Source of the DNA: JALOLG01 sp963776935
Lineage (GTDB): Bacteria; Actinomycetota; Acidimicrobiia; Acidimicrobiales; Ilumatobacteraceae
Direction: 5' to 3'
Length of the DNA stretch: 64,000 nucleotides
Assembly (NCBI GenBank): GCA_963776935.1
Contig: CAVZOP010000012.1
Coordinates: 219,829 to 283,828 of the forward strand
Part shown: in pieces, positions 1 to 8,558 of the stretch
Position numbering within the stretch: the stretch's first letter is position 1
Layout of the letters: each line of letters opens with the position of its first letter
Made by a program: the position numbers and the translations under genes
The notes under the pieces: model-generated
What the model saw: only the letters and a program-made list of their open reading frames with translations
What the model was told of the DNA's origin: nothing
Databases searched by the model: none

Positions 1-1
1 G

Positions 2-364
2 GCGGCCCACGTGCTCGGCAAGCTGCTCGTGACGTTCGGGCCCGACAACATCCTGTGGGGGACCGACTCGATCTGGTACGGCTCCCCGCAGGGCCAGATC
101 GAGGCGTTCCGTGCCTTCGAGATCACCCCGGAGTACCAGGAGCGGTTCGGGTACCCGGCGCTCACGGCCGACGTCAAGGCCCGCATCCTGGGCCTCAACG
201 CCGCCCGTGTGTACGGCATCGACCCGGCGACGACGGCATGCGCGCTGTCGGCGGCCGACCGCAGCGGCCTGCGCGCCGCCGCGCCCGCTCGCATCCCGAC
301 CGGCCCGACGACGGCCGCCGCCGCACGAGCCACGTTCGCCGCCGAGCATCCCTGGTTCTCCTGA
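2..364 (+). CDS. Amidohydrolase family protein, C-terminal part only
   Basis: The reading frame is open from the left edge and stops at 362-364, so only about the last 120 residues are present. The block NILWGTDSIWYGSP followed by an alpha-helical tail with ILGLNAARVYGIDP is typical of the last barrel strand and C-terminal helices of the metal-dependent amidohydrolase_2 (ACMSD-like) TIM-barrel family. The Asp in GTDS is the usual metal-binding aspartate. The tail after the conserved domain is Ala/Arg/Pro-rich and ends in HPWFS. The substrate cannot be told. The true start lies outside the window. Confidence 0.7.
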   Translation, partial: AAHVLGKLLVTFGPDNILWGTDSIWYGSPQGQIEAFRAFEITPEYQERFGYPALTADVKARILGLNAARVYGIDPATTACALSAADRSGLRAAAPARIPTGPTTAAAARATFAAEHPWFS

Positions 365-648
365 GACCGCGGACGGCGTCAAGAAAGCCCGCGGCTCACG
401 ACCGGCTGCCACACACCGCGACCATCCAACCACGGAGGTCGCTCACGCTCTACGATGCCGCCGTCGCCGAGTTGGGCATCGGCGCCTGGCAAGCGGGGGT
501 TCGGATCGTGGGGGTTCACGAACAGGTCGGGCGCACGCGACTCGCGGTCGTGGGTGCGGGGTTTACTCGGACGCCAAAACGGGTATTTCGCCGGTGTGGA
601 CTCTGGGTTGTCGGGGATGCCGGTCGCCGCACGACCGGGCACGCGCCA

Positions 649-1068
649 ATGCTGATGTTCATCTGGGACGACGGACTGGACGGCGGTGAGTTCGTCGTGG
701 CGCTGTTGTTCGCCACCAGCACCGTGCTCGCGATCTCGATGATCGTCGCCGTCCTCAGCGACAAGCTGTCCCAGGCGCGTGTGAGCTCCGCCGCCAGGTT
801 GGCCGCCGAGAACGCGGCCCGAGAGACGAATCCCGATCTCGCCATGCTCGCCGCCAAGGAGGCGGCAGCCGTCACGCTCACCGACCTCCAACGCTTCGGC
901 CGACCGATGATCGTCGTCGACGTCTCGCGCTTCCAGTCGGCCGGACTCGTCGAGGTCACGGTCGCGTGCACGGTCGCGCCGCGCGCGATCGGGCCGATCG
1001 ATCGAGCCGTGCAGCTCCGCCAGGCCACCGCCTCGGCATCGATCCGTCCCGGCCTGGCGCAGCACTGA
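649..1068 (+). CDS. Small single-pass membrane protein, TadE-like
   Basis: About 139 residues. One hydrophobic segment (about residues 14-38, VVALLFATSTVLAISMIVAV) near the N-terminus is followed by an Ala-rich helix and then a beta-strand-like tail (LVEVTVACTV). This resembles TadE/TadG-type pseudopilins, in which an N-terminal membrane helix is followed by Ala-rich repeats and a conserved V-x-V-x-C strand. The resemblance is by pattern only. The start is uncertain (ATG at 649 or 655, no clear ribosome binding site), and the frame is open far upstream, so the N-terminus could be longer. No other tad genes are nearby. Confidence 0.45.
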   Translation: MLMFIWDDGLDGGEFVVALLFATSTVLAISMIVAVLSDKLSQARVSSAARLAAENAARETNPDLAMLAAKEAAAVTLTDLQRFGRPMIVVDVSRFQSAGLVEVTVACTVAPRAIGPIDRAVQLRQATASASIRPGLAQH

Positions 1069-1162
1069 CCTCGACGGTCACGCGGACGCATCGACGTCGC
1101 GGCGCGTCGCCTCGACCACGAACTGCGCCGCCGTCGGTAGGTTGGACGAGGAGGTCGATCAC

Positions 1163-2467
1163 ATGGCAGAGCTCTGGGGTAGCGAGACCCGCAAGGCGGT
1201 CGCGAACTTCCGGGTGTCGGGCGAGCCGATCCCGGCCAGCGTGATCCACTGGCTGGGCCGGATCAAAGCTGCGGCGGCGCGCGTGAACGCCGACCTCGGC
1301 CTGCTCGACGCCGACACGGCGGCGGCGATCGCGACCGCGGCCGACGCGGTGGCCGCCGGTGACCACGACGACCAGTTCCCCGTCGACGTGTTCCAGACCG
1401 GATCGGGCACGTCCTCGAACATGAACGCCAACGAGGTGATCGCCACCGTCGCCGGTGGTGGCGCCCACCCCAACGATCACGTCAATCTCGGCCAGAGCTC
1501 GAACGACGTGTTCCCGTCGGCCGTGCACCTGGCCGCCCTCGACGCGATCACGAACGAGTTGCTGCCGAGCCTCGATGTGCTCGCGTGGGCGCTGGAGGCG
1601 AAGGCGAAGGAGTATGCCAACGTCGTCAAGGCCGGACGCACGCACCTGATGGACGCCGTCCCGGTGACGCTCGGCCAGGAGTTCGGCGGCTACGCGGCGC
1701 AGGTCCGCCAGGGCCACGCCCGGATCAGCGACGCCATCCCGCGCCTCGCCCAGATCCCGCTCGGCGGCACGGCCGTCGGTACCGGGCTCAACACCCACCC
1801 CGAGTTCGCGGCGCGTGTCCGGGAGCAGCTCAGCGAGTCGAGCGGGCTCGACATCCGCCCACCCGCCGACCCGTTCGAGGCGCAGGCCAGCCGCGACGGC
1901 CTGGTCGAGACGTCCGGGGCGCTCAAGGTCCTCGCCGTCTCGCTCACCAAGATCGTGAACGACCTGCGTTGGATGTCGAGCGGCCCGCGCACCGGACTCG
2001 GTGAGATCGTGCTGCCCGAGCTGCAGAAGGGGTCGTCGATCATGCCGGGCAAGGTCAACCCGGTGATCCCCGAAGTGGTGGCCCAGGTCGCGGCGCAGGT
2101 GATCGGCAACGACGTGGCGATCACGGTGGGCGGGATGCAGGGCAACTTCGAGCTCAACGTGATGGTGCCGATGCTGGCCCGCAACCTGTTGCAGTCGATC
2201 CACCTGCTGACGTCGTCGACGCGGCTGCTCGCCGAGCGCTGCGTCGTCGGCATCGAAGCGAACGTCGACGCGTTGGAGCGTCACGCCGAGAACACGCTCG
2301 CCACGGCGACCGCGCTCAATCCCTACATCGGCTACGACGCGGCGGCGGTGATCGTGAAGGAGGCGGCGGCGACCGGCCGCCCGCTGCGCGAAGTCGCCAA
2401 GGCCCACGGCGTCGCCGACGACGTCCTCGACAAAGCGCTCGACCTCCACCGCATGACCGGCGCCTGA
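1163..2467 (+). CDS. fumC: Class II fumarate hydratase
   Basis: 434 residues, the usual length of class II fumarase. It converts fumarate to L-malate in the TCA cycle in the cytoplasm as an iron-independent homotetramer. The superfamily signature GSSIMPGKVNP is present at about residues 293-303, with TGSGTSSNMNANEV, HPNDHVNLGQSSNDVFPSA and GRTHLMDAVPVTLGQEF in the expected order for the active-site regions. ATG at 1163 is chosen over TTG at 1142 because GAGGAGG lies about 9 bases upstream of it. A TAGGTT at 1138-1143 may be its -10 box. It stands alone and converges on disA. Confidence 0.95.
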   Translation: MAELWGSETRKAVANFRVSGEPIPASVIHWLGRIKAAAARVNADLGLLDADTAAAIATAADAVAAGDHDDQFPVDVFQTGSGTSSNMNANEVIATVAGGGAHPNDHVNLGQSSNDVFPSAVHLAALDAITNELLPSLDVLAWALEAKAKEYANVVKAGRTHLMDAVPVTLGQEFGGYAAQVRQGHARISDAIPRLAQIPLGGTAVGTGLNTHPEFAARVREQLSESSGLDIRPPADPFEAQASRDGLVETSGALKVLAVSLTKIVNDLRWMSSGPRTGLGEIVLPELQKGSSIMPGKVNPVIPEVVAQVAAQVIGNDVAITVGGMQGNFELNVMVPMLARNLLQSIHLLTSSTRLLAERCVVGIEANVDALERHAENTLATATALNPYIGYDAAAVIVKEAAATGRPLREVAKAHGVADDVLDKALDLHRMTGA

Positions 2468-2479
2468 GACCGGCTGGCG

Positions 2480-3556
2480 TCAGCTGTACTGGTCGAGGAT
2501 GGTGCTCTCGGTGACGCGCTCGAGCGTCTCCTTCACGAGCAGGGCCGTGGCGGCGTCGACGCCGTCGACGGCCATCAGGTCCTCGATCGTGACCCGTTGC
2601 AGCTTCGCCAGCCCACCGAAGTGATCGGTGATCGCGGCCGCGGTCTGGTGTGGCAGGCGATGGACCCGGTGCAACAGGCGCAGCCCCTTCGGCGCCAGCT
2701 CCTGCTCGAGGTCGCTGGAGTCACCTTCGCGATGCAGCGTGGCGGCGGCGATCCGCAAGTCGAGCACCTCGTCGTCGGTGAGTCGTGACATCTCCTCGAG
2801 CGTCTGCAGCACGTCACCACCCGACGGCAGGTAGTCGGCCACGACGAGGTCGAGCTCGTCGTCGATCTCGCCGTAGAGCTCGTCGAGTTGGAGCCTGAGC
2901 AACCGGGCATCGACGCCGAGCTCGATGATCATCGTCTCGATCTCGTCGGCGATGCGATGCACCATCTCGCCGCGCTGCACGACGAGGATCACGTCGCGCA
3001 ACGTCACGACGTCTTCGACCTCGACCGCGGTGAGGTTGGCGATCGCGTCGTCGAGGCGCATCTTGTACCGCTCGAGCGTCTGTAGCGCCTGGTTCGCCCG
3101 GTCGAGAAGGCGGCCGATCTCCTGCAGCTGATGCTTCGAGCCGCCGGCGTAGACGTTGATGACGCCCATCTCCTCGCTGGCGCTGATGACCGGAACGTCG
3201 AGCGACCGGGCGACGCGCTCGGCGGTGCGGTGGCGGGTTCCCGTCTCGGTGGTGGGCACCGTCGGATCGGGGACGAGGTGGACGTTGGCCCTGGCGATGC
3301 GATCGCCGTCGGTCGAGATGATGATCGCCCCGTCCATCTTCGCCAGCTCCGACAGTCGTTGCGGGCTGTACGGCGCGTCGACGAGGAAGCCGCCCGAGCA
3401 GATCGCCAGCACCTCACGCTCGTCGGACAGCACGAGCAACGCACCCGCCTTGGCGCGCACGACGCGGTCGATCCCATCGCGTAGCGGCGTGCCCGGCGCG
3501 ACCCGAGCGAGCGCGTTGCGCATCTGCTCGTTGGCACCGCTGTACCGGACCGGCAT
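2480..3556 (-). CDS. disA: DNA integrity scanning protein DisA, diadenylate cyclase
   Basis: 358 residues, family length. The N-terminal DAC domain (about 1-145) makes cyclic di-AMP from two ATP. It shows the catalytic DGA (75-77) and RHR (108-110) motifs. A helical linker follows, then a C-terminal helix-hairpin-helix domain ending in the LQRVTIEDLMAVDGVDAATA type motif, which binds branched DNA. It lies 9 bases downstream of radA, the usual actinobacterial and firmicute arrangement in which RadA partners and restrains DisA. The potassium transporter gene kup at 56.9 kb is a typical kind of c-di-AMP target, but no direct link is visible. Confidence 0.96.
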   Translation of the reverse strand: MPVRYSGANEQMRNALARVAPGTPLRDGIDRVVRAKAGALLVLSDEREVLAICSGGFLVDAPYSPQRLSELAKMDGAIIISTDGDRIARANVHLVPDPTVPTTETGTRHRTAERVARSLDVPVISASEEMGVINVYAGGSKHQLQEIGRLLDRANQALQTLERYKMRLDDAIANLTAVEVEDVVTLRDVILVVQRGEMVHRIADEIETMIIELGVDARLLRLQLDELYGEIDDELDLVVADYLPSGGDVLQTLEEMSRLTDDEVLDLRIAAATLHREGDSSDLEQELAPKGLRLLHRVHRLPHQTAAAITDHFGGLAKLQRVTIEDLMAVDGVDAATALLVKETLERVTESTILDQYS

Positions 3557-3565
3557 GAAGGAAGA

Positions 3566-4960
3566 CTACTGGGCGCGGACGCGCTCGCCCCTTGGCGGCT
3601 CGTCGTCACCGGCGATCCCGGCCGCCGCCAAGGCCTCGGACAGGGTGGAGACACGGATCATCCGGATGCCCTCGACGCCGTTCGGGGAGTTGCCCGGCAC
3701 GATGGCGCGGGCGAACCCGAGCCGCGCCGCCTCGCTCAGACGGCGGCGGGTGTGGCTGACCTGACGCAACTCGCCGCCGAGCCCGACCTCACCGAACACG
3801 GCCAGGTCGGCGGGCATCGGACAGAACGTCAGGGCGCTGACGACGGCCATGCACACCGCCAGATCGAGCCCTGGCTCGACGAGCCGGACGCCGCCGACCG
3901 TCGAGACATAGACGTCGGCGTTGCCGACCGGCTGGCGCGCCCGCTGCTGCAGCACCGCCAACAGCAGCGCCAATCGCCCGCCGTCGACCCCCTGGGACGT
4001 GCGCCGGGCGGGCGCGTCGTACGGCGCGGGCGCGGTGAGCGCCTGCACCTCGACGACGATCGGGCGCTTGCCCTCGATCGTGGGCGCGACCGCCGAGCCC
4101 GGGATCCCGACGCGTCGGTCGGCGAGGAACAGCCCGCTCGGGTCGGGCACACCGACCAGCCCGCCGGCGGCCATCTCGAACAAGCCGAGCTCGTCGGTGG
4201 GGCCGAAGCGGTGCTTGGTGGCGCGCAGCATCCGCAACGCGTGATGACGGTCGCCTTCGAACGACAGCACCGTGTCGACGACGTGCTCGAGGACGCGCGG
4301 CCCGGCGAGGCCGCCGTCCTTGGTGACGTGGCCAACCATCACCACCGGTACGCCGCGGCGTTTGGCCTCCACCACCAACTGGTGGGCGCAGGCCCGCACC
4401 TGCACCACGCTGCCGGGAGGTGATCCGAGCGTGGGGTCGGCGACGGCTTGGATGCTGTCGACCACGACGAGCGCCGGCCGTATCTCGTCGATGGCGGCGA
4501 CGATCTCGGGCACCGCGGTGGCCGCCAGCAGCCACAGATCGGGGCGCACCGCACCCAGCCGCTCGGCGCGCAACCGCACCTGCTGGGCGCTCTCCTCGGC
4601 ACTGACGTAGAGCGTGGTTGCCGGCCACCACGCGAGGAGCTGGAGCAGCAGCGTGCTCTTGCCGATGCCCGGTTCGCCACCGAGCAGCGTGACCGATCCG
4701 GGAACGATGCCGCCGCCGAGCACCCGGTCGAGCTCGCCGATCCCGGTCGGTTGCGGCCGGCCGACCAGGGTGTCGACGTCGCCGATCTGGACCGGTGCCG
4801 ATGGAGCGAACGACGCTTCCGCCGGAGTGGTCGTCTCCGGCGGCGCGGCGAGCTCCTCGACGAGCGTGTTCCACGCGCCGCACCCCGAACACTGGCCGGC
4901 CCACTTGGGATGTGAGGTGCCGCACTCGATGCACGCGTGGATGACCCTGGTCTTCGCCAT
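3566..4960 (-). CDS. radA: DNA repair protein RadA
   Basis: 464 residues from ATG 4960. RadA is a RecA-like ATPase/helicase that promotes branch migration in recombinational repair. Visible features are the N-terminal C4 zinc finger (CIECG and CSGCG), Walker A GGEPGIGKST, the RadA-specific KxRFG motif (KHRFG), and a Lon-protease-like C-terminal domain (ADVYVSTVGGVRLVEPGLDLA). A GTG at 4969 is possible, but MAKTR at 4960 matches the family N-terminus. It is transcribed with disA and probably with the two lipoproteins upstream, since the gap is only 36-45 bases. Confidence 0.96.
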   Translation of the reverse strand: MAKTRVIHACIECGTSHPKWAGQCSGCGAWNTLVEELAAPPETTTPAEASFAPSAPVQIGDVDTLVGRPQPTGIGELDRVLGGGIVPGSVTLLGGEPGIGKSTLLLQLLAWWPATTLYVSAEESAQQVRLRAERLGAVRPDLWLLAATAVPEIVAAIDEIRPALVVVDSIQAVADPTLGSPPGSVVQVRACAHQLVVEAKRRGVPVVMVGHVTKDGGLAGPRVLEHVVDTVLSFEGDRHHALRMLRATKHRFGPTDELGLFEMAAGGLVGVPDPSGLFLADRRVGIPGSAVAPTIEGKRPIVVEVQALTAPAPYDAPARRTSQGVDGGRLALLLAVLQQRARQPVGNADVYVSTVGGVRLVEPGLDLAVCMAVVSALTFCPMPADLAVFGEVGLGGELRQVSHTRRRLSEAARLGFARAIVPGNSPNGVEGIRMIRVSTLSEALAAAGIAGDDEPPRGERVRAQ

Positions 4961-5005
4961 GCCGACCACGATGACGAATGGGTGTGACGGCGAGGGAAGG
5001 GTTGC

Positions 5006-5977
5006 TCAGCTGACCGTGAACTCGGCCTGCATGCCGGCGGTGAAGTGCGGTGGGCCCGACGGCGCTTCCTCGCTCTCCAGGGCCGACATGTCGGTCGTGC
5101 CGACGGGGATGAAGCACAACGCGGCGTAGCGCCCGGGCGCCATCTCGATCGTCTCGGTGTCCGTGCCGCCCTGGGCACTGAACATCACGCCGGCGAACTG
5201 GACCTTGGTGAGGGCCTCCTCCTCGGGGAGGGCGAGCAGTTCCTCGAGGGTCTCGGTGACGTCGTCGTTGATCCGGACCACGACCATCTCGTGGATCTCC
5301 TCACCGTCGTTCGTGAACGCGAACGTCGTACGGCCGGCATCGAGCGTGGCCGGAAGGTTCTGGAACGAGTAGTCGACGGCCGACACTTCGACCGTCTCGT
5401 ACCCGCACGAGTCGGCGACGTACACGTCGATCGATTCGTCGGCCGCCATGTACTCGGGATCCGACGACGGGTCGTCACCGGACTCGAACCCGTCGCGGAC
5501 GAGGCCGACCAGCGTCTCGACATCGGGTGCGATCTCGTCGGGTGCCGTCGACAGCGCGGCGTCGAGTTGCGGATCGAGCGTCGCCGCGTACTCGGCCATC
5601 GCGGCGTCGATCTCCTCGGGGGTCGCGGTCTCGAAGTCGACTGCCGGTCCCTGCAGCGCCGTTGCCTCGGCGGCCAGCGCGGCGTCGCAGAAGGCCGCCG
5701 CGTCGGGAGCGTCGGACGCGTCGGTCGATGCGGGCGCCCCCGTCGTGTCGGTCGCGTCGGTGGCCTCGGTCGGCGCCGTCGTGTCGTCGCTCGGCGCCGA
5801 AGTGGCGACCGGGGCATCGGTTGCCGGCGTGGTGCTGGACGGGGCGTCGGCCGCGGCCGGCGTGTCCGTGGTTGCATCGTCGTCATCGCCGCAACCGGCG
5901 GCCACGAGCGCCAACGTCAGGCCCAATGCGGCGATCGCCCTGACATGGGCTCGGCGGACGTGCGGTGTCGGTGTCAT
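5006..5977 (-). CDS. Lipoprotein with cupredoxin-like C-terminal domain (paralog 1)
   Basis: 323 residues. The signal peptide ends in a lipobox (ALVAAGC, Cys about 29) followed by an Asp run and a Thr/Ala/Asp-rich linker to about residue 90. A globular region follows, with a helical part (FCDAALAAEATAL). The C-terminal third (EVSAVDYSFQNLP, FAFTNDGEEIHEMVVVRI, PGRYAALCFIPVG) has the strand order of plastocyanin-like cupredoxins; His in EIHEM, Cys in ALCFIP and a late His in PPHFTAG are possible metal ligands. AGGAG lies 9 bases before ATG. It is a paralog of the next gene upstream. The substrate or metal is unknown. Confidence 0.75.
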   Translation of the reverse strand: MTPTPHVRRAHVRAIAALGLTLALVAAGCGDDDDATTDTPAAADAPSSTTPATDAPVATSAPSDDTTAPTEATDATDTTGAPASTDASDAPDAAAFCDAALAAEATALQGPAVDFETATPEEIDAAMAEYAATLDPQLDAALSTAPDEIAPDVETLVGLVRDGFESGDDPSSDPEYMAADESIDVYVADSCGYETVEVSAVDYSFQNLPATLDAGRTTFAFTNDGEEIHEMVVVRINDDVTETLEELLALPEEEALTKVQFAGVMFSAQGGTDTETIEMAPGRYAALCFIPVGTTDMSALESEEAPSGPPHFTAGMQAEFTVS

Positions 5978-6129
5978 GTGAATGGTCTCCTCGAAGTCGC
6001 GGACTCCACGCGCGGTCCAGGGGGTGAACGGGTCGGGGGAGCCGCCAGCGAGGCTAAGAGCGCCGCGTTCGGGTGCATGTCGCCAGTTCGGGTGATTCCA
6101 GGAGCCGCCGGCAGCACCTGGACCGGCGC

Positions 6130-7236
6130 TCAGGTGACGGTGAACTCGGCCGTCATGCCCACCGCGAAATGGGGTGGTCCCGGCGGTTCCTCACCCTCGC
6201 CGCTGCTCGTGGCGTCGGTCGTGCCGACCGGGATGAAGCACAGCGCCGCGTACCGGCCGGGGATGAGCTCGAGCGTCTCGGTGTCGGTCTCGCCCTGGGC
6301 GCCGACGGTCGAACCGATGAACTGGACCTTGGACGATGCGTCGTCCTCGAGGGCGAGGATCTCGCCGATGGTCTCGGTGACGTCGTCGTCGATCCGGAAC
6401 ACGACCATCTCGTGGATCTCCGCACCGTTGTTCGTGAACACGAACGACGTGCGACCGGCAGCCACCGATGTCGGGAGGTTCTCGAACGCGTACTCGACGG
6501 CAGACACCGCGATCGTGTCGTACCCGCAGGAATCGGCGATGAACACGTCGACTCGTTCGTCGGCCGCGCGGTAGTCGGGGTCGGACGCGACGTCTGCAGC
6601 CGTGGCCAGGCTCGAGCGGACGAGGTCGGTCACCGTCGTGACATCGGGCGCGATTGCGGCGGGCGCGGCGGCGACCGACGCGCTCAGCAGTGGGTCGAGT
6701 GCCGTCGCGTGGGCGGCCGTCGCGGCGGCGATCTCCTCCGCCGTCGCGGTTGCGACGTCGACATCGGGGCCGCGGACGAACGTGGTCTCGGCGGTGACGA
6801 ACGCGTCGCAGAACGCCTGCGTCGCGGCGTCGATCGCAGGCCCGGTCGTCGTCGGCGCTGCGGTGCTGGCCGGTGGCTCGGCGCTCTCGGTCGTCGGCAC
6901 CCCGGAGGAGCCCGCCGCGTCAGTCCCGGTGGGCGGCTCGGTGCCGGTGTCGGGAGCCGACGTGCGGGTGGGTGCCTGCGTCTCGGTCCCGGGGTCGGTG
7001 GTCGCCGGCGACTGCGAATCGGACGATGCGCCGGTTGCATCGCCCTCGCTCGCCGCGCCGGCGTCACCGACTGCGCTCTCGATGGTGTCCGTCGGATCCT
7101 CGGCCGCCGGCTCGTAGGCGTCGTTGCCGTCGTCGCGGCATCCGGCACCGAGCATCGCGAGTGCGGTGACGAGGGCTCCGATGGCGATGGTCAATGGGCG
7201 ACGCAGAGACGTGCACGGTACTCGGATCGTCGCCAC
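6130..7236 (-). CDS. Lipoprotein with cupredoxin-like C-terminal domain (paralog 2)
   Basis: 368 residues from GTG 7236. The lipobox MLGAGC (Cys about 33) follows a hydrophobic signal segment, then a long Thr/Pro/Ser/Ala linker to about residue 140. The folded part mirrors the neighbouring paralog: FCDAFVTAETTFVRGPDVD, DSCGYDTIAVSAVEYAFENLP, FVFTNNGAEIHEMVVFRI and PGRYAALCFIPVGT align block by block, while the linkers differ. This is a tandem duplication with fast-diverging linkers. The likely role is an exported cupredoxin-like protein anchored to the membrane; function is unknown. The GTG start leaves only 36 bases to the divergent gene at 7273. Confidence 0.72.
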   Translation of the reverse strand: MATIRVPCTSLRRPLTIAIGALVTALAMLGAGCRDDGNDAYEPAAEDPTDTIESAVGDAGAASEGDATGASSDSQSPATTDPGTETQAPTRTSAPDTGTEPPTGTDAAGSSGVPTTESAEPPASTAAPTTTGPAIDAATQAFCDAFVTAETTFVRGPDVDVATATAEEIAAATAAHATALDPLLSASVAAAPAAIAPDVTTVTDLVRSSLATAADVASDPDYRAADERVDVFIADSCGYDTIAVSAVEYAFENLPTSVAAGRTSFVFTNNGAEIHEMVVFRIDDDVTETIGEILALEDDASSKVQFIGSTVGAQGETDTETLELIPGRYAALCFIPVGTTDATSSGEGEEPPGPPHFAVGMTAEFTVT

Positions 7237-7258
7237 GTCTACATCTGTTGACGTCTAC
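7235..7258. repeat. Direct repeat ACGTCTAC, two copies 16 bases apart
   Basis: ACGTCTAC occurs at 7235-7242 and 7251-7258, between the divergent starts of the lipoprotein (7236, minus) and the small HTH gene (7273, plus). The 16-base period and the position just upstream of a TAGAGT box at 7262-7267 would suit an operator for a DNA-binding protein, perhaps the HTH product itself. This is inference from position only. Confidence 0.35.
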
Positions 7259-7261
7259 GGC

Positions 7262-7267
7262 TAGAGT
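7262..7267 (+). promoter_or_regulatory. Candidate -10 box TAGAGT, leaderless transcript
   Basis: TAGAGT matches the actinobacterial TANNNT -10 pattern. It ends 6-9 bases before the GTG (7273) and ATG (7276) of the HTH gene, so transcription would begin at or next to the start codon. No ribosome binding site is seen, which fits. Confidence 0.4.
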
Positions 7268-7272
7268 CACCC

Positions 7273-7491
7273 GTGATGTGTCCGATGGTGAACACCGACG
7301 ACCTGTGCGACTCGCACGAAGTGGCCCGCCTGCTCGGCCTGTCGCACCCCAACAGCGTGTTCGGCTACCTGCGCCGCTACCACGATCTGCCCCGGCCGGT
7401 GATCAGCCTCGGCCGCGGGCGCACCGCGCTGTGGCTGCGGCCCGAGATCGTCGCCTGGCGCGAGCGGCGTCCGGGGCGAACGTCGCGATGA
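7273..7491 (+). CDS. Small helix-turn-helix protein (AlpA/excisionase-like)
   Basis: About 70 residues; GTG 7273, ATG 7276 or ATG 7285 could be the start. The sequence DSHEVARLLGLSHPNSVFGY followed by LPRPVISLGRGRTALWLRPE is the pattern of MerR-like/AlpA small DNA-binding domains: helix-turn-helix, then a wing with an aromatic tail helix. The stop overlaps the start of the methionine aminopeptidase gene in ATGA (7488-7491), so the two are translationally coupled. A regulatory role on its own operon is possible but not shown. Confidence 0.65.
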   Translation: MMCPMVNTDDLCDSHEVARLLGLSHPNSVFGYLRRYHDLPRPVISLGRGRTALWLRPEIVAWRERRPGRTSR

Positions 7492-8444
7492 GCCGGCTGC
7501 GCGCCAACGAGCCCTGCTGGTGCGGCAGCCGGGCCAAGCTCAAGCGATGCCACGGCGACCATGAGCGCTATCGACGGCACGTCGTCCGACCGGGCGTGAT
7601 CGGGCCGATGCGGCCGGTCGACGAGTCGATCGCCCGCCCGGCGTACGTCGGCACCGGCCGGCGGTCGCCCCCGTCGAGTCGCCAGATCATCACCGGCGAG
7701 GCGCTCGTGCGCCTCCGCAACGCATGTCGCGTCGCGGCCGAGGTGCTCGTCGAGGCCGGAGCCGCCGTGCGGCCCGGCATCACCACCGACGAGATCGACG
7801 CGATCGCGCACGCCGCGTATGTCGCCCGAGGCGCGTACCCGAGCACGCTCGGCTACGGCACGTACACGAAGTCGGTGTGCACGTCGGTGAACGAGATCGT
7901 GTGCCACGGGATCCCCGACAACCGTCCGTTGCGCGAGGGCGACATCGTCAACATCGACGTGACCGCGTACCTCGACGGCATGCACGGCGACACGTCGGCG
8001 ACGTTCGCGGTCGGTGGCCTCGACGCCCTCGACGAACCCACGCGTGCGCTCGTCGACACCACGCGCGAGGCGACGCTGGCCGGCATCGCTGCCGTCGGTC
8101 CAGGCCGCCACCTACGCGACATCGGCCGCGCGGTCGAGTCGTTGGCGTCGGCGCGCGGCTATGGCGTGGTGCGCGACTACGGCGGGCACGGGATCGGTGA
8201 GATCTTCCACGCCCCGCCCCACGTATCGCACGTCGACGCGCCCACTGATCCGCTGCCGTTGGTGCCCGGTCTGTGCTTCACGGTCGAGCCGATGATCACC
8301 GCCGGCGTGCACACCCACCACGAGTGGGATGACGGTTGGACGGTGGCGACCGACGACGGGTTGCCGTCGGCTCAGTTCGAACACACGGTCATCGTCACCG
8401 ACGACGGTGTCGAGGTGCTCACAGTCACTGCTCGTGACGTCTGA
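7488..8444 (+). CDS. map: Type I methionine aminopeptidase with SEC-C zinc motif
   Basis: 318 residues. An N-terminal SEC-C motif (PCWCGSRAKLKRCHG, about residues 9-23) binds zinc and probably helps ribosome docking. The catalytic pita-bread domain removes the initiator Met from nascent proteins and shows the ligands in order: His in VCHGIPDN, Asp in NIDVTAYLDG and HGDTS, His in GGHGIGEIFH, Glu in FTVEPMI and Glu in QFEHTV. This is the extended SEC-C class seen in actinobacteria, usually as a second map copy beside a short one. It starts in the ATGA overlap with the HTH gene. Confidence 0.93.
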   Translation: MSRLRANEPCWCGSRAKLKRCHGDHERYRRHVVRPGVIGPMRPVDESIARPAYVGTGRRSPPSSRQIITGEALVRLRNACRVAAEVLVEAGAAVRPGITTDEIDAIAHAAYVARGAYPSTLGYGTYTKSVCTSVNEIVCHGIPDNRPLREGDIVNIDVTAYLDGMHGDTSATFAVGGLDALDEPTRALVDTTREATLAGIAAVGPGRHLRDIGRAVESLASARGYGVVRDYGGHGIGEIFHAPPHVSHVDAPTDPLPLVPGLCFTVEPMITAGVHTHHEWDDGWTVATDDGLPSAQFEHTVIVTDDGVEVLTVTARDV

Positions 8445-8558
8445 GCCACCCGCCGTTGACGATCACTTTGTTATTGGGACGCGCCTATATTCGCCCTGCT
8501 CAGTCGTGGTAGAACGCACGCCGACGGGTCCCGGCAGTCAGCCCAGGAGGGAAATCCG

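Noticed and set aside
365..648. A gene in the gap after the amidohydrolase
   Set aside because: Several overlapping frames exist on both strands, but none has hydrophobic or motif structure; I call only the TadE-like part from 649.
956..2449. A 497-residue minus-strand frame opposite fumC
   Set aside because: fumC on plus carries the GSSIMPGKVNP signature; the minus frame is a compositional shadow.
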